Position numbers and translations under genes: made by a program
NCBI GenBank assembly: GCA_944391535.1
Contig: CALXTY010000003.1
Location: forward strand, 1 to 39,225
Length of the DNA: 39,225 nucleotides
Direction of reading: 5' to 3'
DNA from: an uncultured Alphaproteobacteria bacterium
GTDB taxonomy: Bacteria > Pseudomonadota > Alphaproteobacteria > CAAGCB01 > CAG-977
Notes under the pieces: model-generated
Databases searched by the model: none
What the model saw: the letters and a program-made list of their open reading frames with translations, nothing else
Told to the model about the DNA's origin: nothing
In this document: in pieces, positions 16,975-25,014 of the stretch
Layout: every line of letters starts with the position of its first letter
How positions within the stretch are numbered: the stretch's first letter is position 1

Positions 16975-17001
16975 AACACTTGACCTAAAAACTGCATTTC
17001 A

Positions 17002-17979
17002 TTAAGTTACTTCTGTAACGGCACGAATGTTTCCTTGACGGTTAATCTGCACGACACGTAACTTATCGTGCATTTCAGCGATTGTTTTTTCCCGATCAAT
17101 CGTCGGATAACAATGCAAAATACGATCTGTAAAAGCCTTATAAGCCGCTTCGGAATTTTCGGCATGAATTGTCGCAAAACAGTTATCGTGTCCGGATCCC
17201 ATCAGTTCCCATAACGCTCCGGCATTCGCCGTCGAAATTTCACCGCCGATAATGGCATCCGGCGTAAAACGGACAACCAAGTCGATCAATTTGGGATATG
17301 TCATTGTATTGGTTTGTTCCGTTCGCGATAAAACCAAATGGACATGATTGGGATGAGGCACAATCAATTCGCGCGTATCTTCGATCGTAATCACACGTTT
17401 ATGAGAATCCAAAATAGTTAACAAATTGTTTAAAAAAGTCGTCTTACCGGTTGCCGTTGCCCCTGAAACCAAAATATGATCCCCCCGTTTAATTGATAAA
17501 ATCAACCGTTCATAGGGATCTTCCGGATTTTCGATTTCTTTTAATTTATTGAGCTTTTGCAAACGTTCTCCGGATTTTAAGCCATAATCGCCCAAACCGA
17601 ATTTTACATCGTCAGAATGAACACGGACACACATTGCTATACCGCCAGTCAGATCTTCATTGTCGTACATCACGTTTTTACCCGCAATCCCGGTAAAACG
17701 GTGATCTCCCGGCAAAGTCGCATAAACAGCTGGAGACCCTTGTTCCGGATCAAACGGCAATTCAAACGTGTTCGCAATGATATGCATTATATCCGTCAAA
17801 TACGTTCTTGACAGATTGGTGTCCTGTTGACACGCCCAGGGATGGGCTCTACGTCCGCGTAAACGCAGCCAAATTTCATTTGGACGATTGATTGCGACTT
17901 CTTCCACATTATCCTGTTCATACCAATACGACAAATAACGCAATGTCGATTTTAAAACCTGAAAAGAATCCGTACTCAT
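17002..17979 (-). CDS. virB11: VirB11-type secretion ATPase
   Basis: Hexameric traffic ATPase of type IV secretion at the cytoplasmic face of the inner membrane (325 aa). A VirB11-style N-terminal domain (residues 1-110, including INRPNEIWLRLRG) precedes the RecA-like domain. Walker A is GATATGKT at 173-180, the Asp box TIEDTREL at 198-205, Walker B PDAIIGGEI at 240-248, and the His box GHDNCFATIHAEN at 263-275. The N-terminal domain makes it VirB11 rather than DotB/PilT. AAAGGAG precedes the ATG. It lies 18 bases after virB10. Walker A lacks the usual Gly-Ser pair and Walker B has Gly before Gly-Glu, but no essential residue is missing. Confidence 0.93.
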   Translation of the reverse strand: MSTDSFQVLKSTLRYLSYWYEQDNVEEVAINRPNEIWLRLRGRRAHPWACQQDTNLSRTYLTDIMHIIANTFELPFDPEQGSPAVYATLPGDHRFTGIAGKNVMYDNEDLTGGIAMCVRVHSDDVKFGLGDYGLKSGERLQKLNKLKEIENPEDPYERLILSIKRGDHILVSGATATGKTTFLNNLLTILDSHKRVITIEDTRELIVPHPNHVHLVLSRTEQTNTMTYPKLIDLVVRFTPDAIIGGEISTANAGALWELMGSGHDNCFATIHAENSEAAYKAFTDRILHCYPTIDREKTIAEMHDKLRVVQINRQGNIRAVTEVT

Positions 17980-17997
17980 GTTTACTCCTTTGACCGT

Positions 17998-20900
17998 TTA
18001 GAAAAGCTCTGGAACAGGATCTTCCGGTTCTTCCTGCTTTTCGACAACAACAGGCTGAACAATCTGTGGCTGAACCTTGTCTTTATTCGGATCAATCAAC
18101 TGTTTAGGTCTTTGAGGTTGCTGACCTGCGTAGTTATTATAATAAATTTGTTGTTGTTGTTGCAAATTATTCGGATCATTCGGATTGGTTTGCATATTCT
18201 GAGCATTCGGATCTCCGGTTGTCGTTCCGGAAGAACCGCCGGAATTTTCCGATTCGATATTTTCTTTTTTATTTTTATCCGGATCAATCAAAACGTCTTT
18301 CTTTCTTGATGATGAGTCCTCATCATCATCTTCCAAAGCACTACGCAACCATAAATCCGAATTTGCAAACACGGTAATGCGCGTTCCGGAAGGAACGAAC
18401 AATCGAGTCTTTAACTGCGTCGTTTCTGCAAGAATGCCGTCAAAAACCTGTTGCATCGTATCAGAAAATCTTGTTCGAGCATCTTCAGCCGCCTGTTGTC
18501 TTCCGGTCATAGCGACTTCGCCTTCAGCGCCGACCTCCGCGGAATCGTTTGATGCCATCGCATACAAAATGGCAGAAGTAATCGTTGATTGAACGAACGG
18601 CAATCCGTACTTCTTCATCAACTGTCTGTCCATATACGCGCTCACCCCCGCTCGACCGGACGCATCGCCGGAAACGCCTTCTTCAAACTGGAATGCCGCT
18701 CCGTCCGGACGAATTAAACGCGTCCATTTGATTTCCACCTTAGAAGCCGATCCGACTTCTTCACCGGCTGACGAACCGCTTAATTCACCGATCACACGAC
18801 TGCCTGCCGGAATGATGATTTTTCGACCCGATTCCGAATATATGTTACGTTCAACTATTGCTGAAATCGGCAAATCGGGTTGTTCCGTATCAATCGAACG
18901 AACCAATACCGCAGGAATGGCTTTATCCGCCAAAATCATATTATCCATGTTGACACGATATGAAGAAACATTCTTCAACACACCCAAATCCGCCCAGCTT
19001 TTACTGCGCTTTTGTTTCTTCATCAAATCTTCTTCCGTTGACGAAACACCGATGCCCATGCCGGGACGAATCTGACGGCGATACGCCATCTGCAAGGCTC
19101 GCAATTGCTTAATTCTGGCGGGATCGTAACGTTCTCCCTGACCTGTCCCGCCACCGCTTCCCAAGGATTTCCCCCTATATCGATAACTGTCCGGATCAAA
19201 TGTGCCAAAAACTGAAACACGGTCTTTTGTATCAGTTTTTTCAGACGCTTGAACTGTTGTCGGCTCTGTCATTGAACCGATAATATTGCCGTCCAAATCA
19301 ACAACATTACCGTTTTCATCAACTCGACCGATGATATTACCGTTTTCATCGACAACCGTACCGTCCGGCATAATCATTCCTATGCGCTGCCCGTTTTTAC
19401 CAAAAGCAAAACGCTTCGCCTGAAGCTTATCATTCATCGCCGTCAGCTTCCCGCCGCGCCATGTCCCCAAAACGGTGCCGTCAGCGTCCACAATTTCTCC
19501 GTTCGCATTGATCCGGCCAATCATTTTTCCGTCCAAATCGACGACTCGACCGTCCGGCATAATGATCCCCACAATATTTCCCTGTTCGTCACGCATCGGT
19601 TCTCCTTCAATCACAGAACCGATCACATTGCCGTTCATATCTACGACCGTTCCGTCCGGCAATACCCGACCGACCACATTCCCGTTAGCATCTCGAACCA
19701 AGCCGTCTTCACCGACAACACCCAAAAATTTACCGTCACGCCCGACAGCAATACGAACATTTTTTGCCTCAACAGGCGGCCCGGCTCGACCGATAACTTT
19801 CCCGGTCGCATCAACAATTGTCCCGTCGGGCTGTACTCTTCCGATTACATTGCCTTTAAAATCAACAACCGTTCCGTCCGGCAATACCCGACCGATCACA
19901 TTGCCGTTCGCATCATAGGCCAAACGCTCGGGCGGCCCCGCCCGACCGATCACATTGCCGTTTGCATCAACGACCGTACCGTCCGGCAACATTTTGCCGA
20001 TCACATTGCCCTTTAAATCAACAACTGTTCCGTCCGGCAGAACTCTTCCGATCACGTTGCCGTTTGCATCGTAGACCAAACGGTCTTCCCCTGCTTTTGT
20101 CAGGAAATTTCCTTTTGAATCGACAATACCGTCTTCTTGCAAAGCCCGGCCGATAATGTTGCCGTTCATATCGACAACGGTACCGTCCGGCAACATTCTG
20201 CCAATGATATTGCCATTTTCATCACGCAAATATCCGTCTGCGTCAACAATGCCCAAAAATTTACCGTCGGGACTAAATACGGCTCCTTTCGGATAAGCTT
20301 TCCCTATCACATTACCGTCTAAATCGACAACCGTACCATCCGGCAACACTCGACCGATTATGTTGCCGTTTGCATCACGAATAAAACCGTCCGCACCAAC
20401 AACACCCAAAGGTTTACCGTCAGGACCATAAACCATTCTCCCGATCAATCCTTTAGGGAACAAAGAACCGTCGTCATTCGTGCTGATTAATGAAATCATA
20501 CATAAATGCGTCCCCGCATTGCTTAACGCCTGACCACTGGCCAACAGTCGTCCTAAAACCTGCTTACGATCGTCAACAATCGTTCCATCAAAATGAACCG
20601 TTCCAACAACGTTGTTTTTACCGTCCTTACATTCTTCTCCAAGCGGCACAACCCGACCTAAAAACTTGCGATTGCTCGTCAAAACACGCATCGAAGAAGT
20701 AACATAACCGACTTCCCGACCATTGTCGTTATAAACGTTTCCTCGTGGTAATACCGTCCCCACAATTTGACCGTCCGTCGCGATTACACGACGCCCCGAA
20801 GGAACCAACACGCCTAATTTTTTATTATTCGTGTCCGTTAAATCCTGACCGTTCAACATACCGACAAAAGAACCGCCTTGGGGATTGACGCCGTATGCCC

Positions 20901-23900
20901 CCCCTAAAATATGAGCAATGACACTGCCTTGATCATCAACGGCATATTTCATGTCGGAAGCAACGCCGATTATTTTTTGCCCTTTATCAACAACCGCGCC
21001 GTTAACCGTAAAACATCCTAAAACATCGCCTTGCGATCCTAAAGCTTCTCCATTGGACACGATTTTCCCGATCATTTGATCATCAGGACCTTTGACCTGT
21101 CCTTTTTGAACAACGCGTCCCAAGCGTTTGCCGTTTTTATCTTTGACCAAACCTTCAAAATCGACACAACCGATTTGTTCCCCTTGATTGTTGACGGCTT
21201 TTCCTTGCGCCGTCATTTGACCGATGATATTGCACGGCTCATTGATTATGCTTTCCTGTCCTAACGCCAAACCGATCTGAGAATTCCCCGAATTGATCAA
21301 TGAACGATCGTAATTCAAACGACCAATCTGCCGTCCCGTCGGATCAATTACGTTCCCCGCATCGTCAATCGCGCCTAATGTTTGACATTGCAAACCAATC
21401 GGAACGGCATTTACAACGCCTTTTCCGATAACGATATCGTTCCCGTCCGTAATGGTGTCATCTGCTTGTAAAGTCCCCAAGGATTCCTCAGAACCGACTT
21501 GCCTGACCTGTCCGGAAGAATCAATCTTTCCTATGATTTCATTTTTAAAGTTCAATCCCAGACCGTCTTTTACGGTATAGCCCGCGATCTTTGATCCCAA
21601 AGCCGTCACCGTACCGTCGGACTGAAGACGACCAATCACATTGCCTTTCAAATCAACAACCGTGCCGTCAGCTAAAACACGGCCGATTAAATTACCGTTT
21701 TCATCATATACCAATTGTTCCGGAGATCCCGCCCGACCAATTACATTGCCGTTTAAATCCACAACCGTCCCGTCCGGTAACATTTTACCGATGACATTGC
21801 CGTTTAAATCAACAACCGTCCCGTCAGGCAACACACGACCGATCACGTTGCCGTTTTCATCATACACCAAACGTTCCAACGACTCTCCGACTTTCCCGAT
21901 CTGCTTGCCGCTGTCTTCCACAACGGAACCGCCGGCTCTGTAACGCAAAGGTTTACCGTCGGATCCTAAAACAGGATTTCCGTCTTTATCCACAATCTGT
22001 CCGTCAATGCCGACATAACCTATAATCTTACCGTCAGGACCGATAATTGGCTGACCGACAGGAATAACTTCCCCTATAACACGACCGTTTTTATCGACAA
22101 CCCTACCGTTTAAATCCGCCTTGCCGATAACGCGTCCCGAAGCGTCAACAACCGTCCCGTCAGGCATGACGACACCTAAAATTTCTCCGTTCGGGCCTAT
22201 CACTTGACGCATACCGACAAAAATTTTACCAACAACGCGCCCTTCTTTATTAATAATTTCTCCGGACGGCATTTTTAAACGCCCCAAATAACGGCTGAGA
22301 AGATCTAGAGCCGTCCCGTCAGGCAACAAACGTCCGATCTTTTCACTGGTTTTTATATCCAGCACGTCCGCTTTGCGCGGAATGATCCCTCCGAAAATAT
22401 TATCCCCTTCTTTAATAAATCCGCTAAGCGTTACGGATCCGATAAATTCCGTCCCTTGCAGATTCATCGCTTTGGCAATGGAATCACCTCTGGCATAAAG
22501 ATGCGTCTTGTCATTGACGGCGATTCCTTCGGGCAAAGCCGCTCCTAAAAATTTGTTCCCCGCATCAACAAATAAAGAATCCGGACGTAAACACCCGATT
22601 TTTTCTCCGGCAGGATTCAATAATGCCCCGTCCAAATTCACAGAACCCAAATACATATCTTTCGCGCTGATGGCTCTGTTCGCGTAAGCAACACGCCCGA
22701 CAAATTCTCCGTTTTCTTTCGTTAAAGAATCGTCATTTTGAATAAAAGCCGTCCGATTGAATCCGTCATCAACAACACGCCCGTCAATCAAAATTCGACC
22801 GACTGTCTCACACGCCCCTTTTAATGCCTTGCCCTTGTAAGGAGCCACTCTGGCAACCGTTTGTCCGGTCAAATCAATGACACTACCGTCAGGCATCACT
22901 TTCCCGACCGTGCTGTTTTTTCCATTTGACACCGATCCGTCCGGCATTACCCAACCGATCGTACGACCGCTGCGATCCAGCACCCCGCCAAACGGCATTA
23001 ACATACCGACAGCTTCGTTCTTTGAATTGATGACAAGACCGTCCGGATCCATACAACCTAATATTTTTCCTTGCTTATCCTGAACCTTTCCCGCAGAATC
23101 CATTACGCCGACAACTCGACCGTCACCATTTAAAGCGACACCGAAATCCAGTATCCTGCCCAGAACAACCTTTTGATTATCCAAAATTTCGCCGTTAGCC
23201 GCCAAACAACCGACCATTTCTCCTCTGGTCGTAACGACTTCGCCATCCAAGTTGGCATATCCTAATGACATACACCCGGGACCAACGCCCACATTTTGAC
23301 GAGATAACGCACCTTCAATTTTTCCTTTCGTCGACAAAAATGATTTGTCCGGCAGTATGCGTCCTTTAATCTCACCATTTCCCACAACACTGCCGTCGGG
23401 CATAACACGTCCCACAACACCGCATTGCGTCCCGACAATTGTTCCTTTGGGCAAAACCGCGGCGGTAATTTCTTCCGCGTCATTAACAACCGTACCGTAC
23501 GGCGTTAAACACCCTAAAGGATCCCCTTTAAAACTGACGGGATGCCCTTCTGAATCAACTTTACCGACAATTTTGCCCGCCCAGTCGATTAAAGCGCCTT
23601 CTTCAACATAACCGCCGATCGGATTACCAACCATATCGACAACCGTCATAGACGCTGTCAATCGACCCACTTGACGATTAGAGGACATGACGGAACCGTC
23701 CGTACTGATCCGGCCGATCATTTTACAGCCCGGCCCGATAGCCAAACCTTCTTTAACAACGCGACCGATAATGTTCCCGTCTTTATCAACCACTAAACCG
23801 TTGGGCAGGACGCGACCGATAATATTACCGTCTTTATCTACAACCGTACCATCGGGCATAACGATCCCCAAAGGATTGCCCAAAGCATCGACAACCGTTC

Positions 23901-25014
23901 CCTGCGGGGCGACGGATCCGATAATATTGCCGTTGGCGTCAACAATCGTCCCGTCCGGATTTAAATAGCCGATCACGTTCCCGTTTTCATCGACAACCGT
24001 ACCGTCCGGCATGATCCGTCCAATGGGATTGCCATTTTTATCATACGCTATCCCCGTTCGAACCGCAGATCCGATTACATTCCCGTTTTCATCAACGATT
24101 GTGCCATCCGGCAAAGCGTGACCGATCAGGCGACCGTCTTTATCTACAACACGACCGTCCGCTAAAATTGTTCCAAGAATTTCTCCGTTCGGGCCGATCG
24201 CCAAACGCGTTCCTTCCGCCACACCGATCACATAACCTTGATCATCAACAACCGTTCCGTCTTCGCGCAAAGTACCAATGCGTTTGCCGTCCAAACCGTA
24301 AACAACGCCATTTTCGTCGGCATATCCGATCGGTTTGCCGTCAGGACCTAAAATCACACGACCTTTTTGGCGCAACTGATCCAACATTGTCCCGCCACTG
24401 CCCGGAGCTTCATCACACACGCCGCACATACTGGTATCAATAGCCATGGCGGAAATAGGAACAATCACTTTACGGCCGATACCGCCAAAAGTTTCATCAA
24501 CCCAACGAATGGACAGATTGGATTGAATCGTTCGAGCGGTTTTCGGTTCCCAACGAACGACGACGTTGCAAGTGACGTCTCCGGTCAGAACGATGTCTTT
24601 GCGACACTTGTTCTCCAAAACAAATCCGTCTTCTTGTTTATTCTCAAACTCTATCGACGAAATGCTAATCCGTCCGGAAGACGCCGAAAGTGTCAACGTG
24701 CCTTCCGCCATTGTCCCCAGAACCACCTGATCAAAGCGCATCGTTTCCGGAGACACCACCAAACGAACCGTCGCCGCAGAAGCCGGATCATCACCCAAAT
24801 TGAACGCGTCGGCATTCCCGCCGACAATGCTGCTAGAACTCTCGGCCGAACCTCCAATGGTAACTTCGGCGTCCTTTTTATGTTCTTCTCCCCCGCTCAG
24901 CAGAATAATCACGCCCGTCAAAAACGCTAAAAGAGCGACTATTCCAACAATCAAAAGCATCCTGTTGGATTTCTTTAAATATCTGTCTGATGAGCTGAGT
25001 AATTCTTCGTTCAT
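17998..25014 (-). CDS. virB10: Giant VirB10/TrbI-family protein with about 100 seventeen-residue repeats
   Basis: Type IV secretion core-channel protein, 2338 aa against about 400 for ordinary VirB10. A cytoplasmic N-terminus and one membrane helix (about 19-40) precede a beta domain (83-192) with paired Cys137/Cys149, resembling ASH/choice-of-anchor folds, and a CGVC motif (197-200). Residues 219-1914 are tandem 17-residue repeats (consensus near GNVIGRVLPDGTVVDLN). A linker follows, then the VirB10 domain (about 2019-2226; IPAVLVRSIDT, IIIPAGSRVIGEL, WTRLIRPDG, KYGLPFVQS) and a Gln/Asn/Pro-rich tail. The ATG at 25014 overlaps the virB9 stop by four bases (ATGA), which fixes the start. DotG and CagY are other enlarged VirB10 proteins, but their repeats differ. 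The protein should link inner and outer membranes. The repeat unit looks slightly like DUF3659 repeats; I could not check this. Confidence 0.93.
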   Translation of the reverse strand: MNEELLSSSDRYLKKSNRMLLIVGIVALLAFLTGVIILLSGGEEHKKDAEVTIGGSAESSSSIVGGNADAFNLGDDPASAATVRLVVSPETMRFDQVVLGTMAEGTLTLSASSGRISISSIEFENKQEDGFVLENKCRKDIVLTGDVTCNVVVRWEPKTARTIQSNLSIRWVDETFGGIGRKVIVPISAMAIDTSMCGVCDEAPGSGGTMLDQLRQKGRVILGPDGKPIGYADENGVVYGLDGKRIGTLREDGTVVDDQGYVIGVAEGTRLAIGPNGEILGTILADGRVVDKDGRLIGHALPDGTIVDENGNVIGSAVRTGIAYDKNGNPIGRIMPDGTVVDENGNVIGYLNPDGTIVDANGNIIGSVAPQGTVVDALGNPLGIVMPDGTVVDKDGNIIGRVLPNGLVVDKDGNIIGRVVKEGLAIGPGCKMIGRISTDGSVMSSNRQVGRLTASMTVVDMVGNPIGGYVEEGALIDWAGKIVGKVDSEGHPVSFKGDPLGCLTPYGTVVNDAEEITAAVLPKGTIVGTQCGVVGRVMPDGSVVGNGEIKGRILPDKSFLSTKGKIEGALSRQNVGVGPGCMSLGYANLDGEVVTTRGEMVGCLAANGEILDNQKVVLGRILDFGVALNGDGRVVGVMDSAGKVQDKQGKILGCMDPDGLVINSKNEAVGMLMPFGGVLDRSGRTIGWVMPDGSVSNGKNSTVGKVMPDGSVIDLTGQTVARVAPYKGKALKGACETVGRILIDGRVVDDGFNRTAFIQNDDSLTKENGEFVGRVAYANRAISAKDMYLGSVNLDGALLNPAGEKIGCLRPDSLFVDAGNKFLGAALPEGIAVNDKTHLYARGDSIAKAMNLQGTEFIGSVTLSGFIKEGDNIFGGIIPRKADVLDIKTSEKIGRLLPDGTALDLLSRYLGRLKMPSGEIINKEGRVVGKIFVGMRQVIGPNGEILGVVMPDGTVVDASGRVIGKADLNGRVVDKNGRVIGEVIPVGQPIIGPDGKIIGYVGIDGQIVDKDGNPVLGSDGKPLRYRAGGSVVEDSGKQIGKVGESLERLVYDENGNVIGRVLPDGTVVDLNGNVIGKMLPDGTVVDLNGNVIGRAGSPEQLVYDENGNLIGRVLADGTVVDLKGNVIGRLQSDGTVTALGSKIAGYTVKDGLGLNFKNEIIGKIDSSGQVRQVGSEESLGTLQADDTITDGNDIVIGKGVVNAVPIGLQCQTLGAIDDAGNVIDPTGRQIGRLNYDRSLINSGNSQIGLALGQESIINEPCNIIGQMTAQGKAVNNQGEQIGCVDFEGLVKDKNGKRLGRVVQKGQVKGPDDQMIGKIVSNGEALGSQGDVLGCFTVNGAVVDKGQKIIGVASDMKYAVDDQGSVIAHILGGAYGVNPQGGSFVGMLNGQDLTDTNNKKLGVLVPSGRRVIATDGQIVGTVLPRGNVYNDNGREVGYVTSSMRVLTSNRKFLGRVVPLGEECKDGKNNVVGTVHFDGTIVDDRKQVLGRLLASGQALSNAGTHLCMISLISTNDDGSLFPKGLIGRMVYGPDGKPLGVVGADGFIRDANGNIIGRVLPDGTVVDLDGNVIGKAYPKGAVFSPDGKFLGIVDADGYLRDENGNIIGRMLPDGTVVDMNGNIIGRALQEDGIVDSKGNFLTKAGEDRLVYDANGNVIGRVLPDGTVVDLKGNVIGKMLPDGTVVDANGNVIGRAGPPERLAYDANGNVIGRVLPDGTVVDFKGNVIGRVQPDGTIVDATGKVIGRAGPPVEAKNVRIAVGRDGKFLGVVGEDGLVRDANGNVVGRVLPDGTVVDMNGNVIGSVIEGEPMRDEQGNIVGIIMPDGRVVDLDGKMIGRINANGEIVDADGTVLGTWRGGKLTAMNDKLQAKRFAFGKNGQRIGMIMPDGTVVDENGNIIGRVDENGNVVDLDGNIIGSMTEPTTVQASEKTDTKDRVSVFGTFDPDSYRYRGKSLGSGGGTGQGERYDPARIKQLRALQMAYRRQIRPGMGIGVSSTEEDLMKKQKRSKSWADLGVLKNVSSYRVNMDNMILADKAIPAVLVRSIDTEQPDLPISAIVERNIYSESGRKIIIPAGSRVIGELSGSSAGEEVGSASKVEIKWTRLIRPDGAAFQFEEGVSGDASGRAGVSAYMDRQLMKKYGLPFVQSTITSAILYAMASNDSAEVGAEGEVAMTGRQQAAEDARTRFSDTMQQVFDGILAETTQLKTRLFVPSGTRITVFANSDLWLRSALEDDDEDSSSRKKDVLIDPDKNKKENIESENSGGSSGTTTGDPNAQNMQTNPNDPNNLQQQQQIYYNNYAGQQPQRPKQLIDPNKDKVQPQIVQPVVVEKQEEPEDPVPELF
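19273..24360 (-). repeat. Tandem array of about 100 x 51 bp coding repeats within virB10
   Basis: About 5.1 kb encoding 1696 residues, which is 99.8 units of 17. Three blocks are close to consensus (roughly residues 225-425, 930-1120 and 1510-1914). Two intervening blocks are highly diverged in sequence but keep the 17-residue register. Each unit has two short strand-like segments (VIGRVL and GTVVDL) joined by PDG and NGN turns, suggesting a beta-solenoid or related stacked fold. Cysteines occur only in the diverged blocks. The repeats lie in frame within one uninterrupted reading frame, and plus-strand frames across this stretch are by-products. Confidence 0.95.

Noticed and set aside
19273-24360. 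CRISPR-like array of regular repeats
   Set aside because: The period is 51 bp, there are no unique spacers between identical repeats, and the whole stretch is one reading frame.
18000-25000. Many plus-strand frames of 60-190 codons across the virB10 repeats
   Set aside because: They arise because the repeated 51 bp unit avoids stops in complementary frames; they have no ribosome-binding sites and the minus-strand frame encodes clear domains.
17998-25014. DotG/IcmE of a type IVB (Dot/Icm) system
   Set aside because: The repeat unit is unlike the DotG pentapeptide-type repeats, and the neighbours are VirB8, VirB9 and VirB11 types; the ATPase has a VirB11 N-terminal domain, not DotB. A hybrid origin cannot be excluded.
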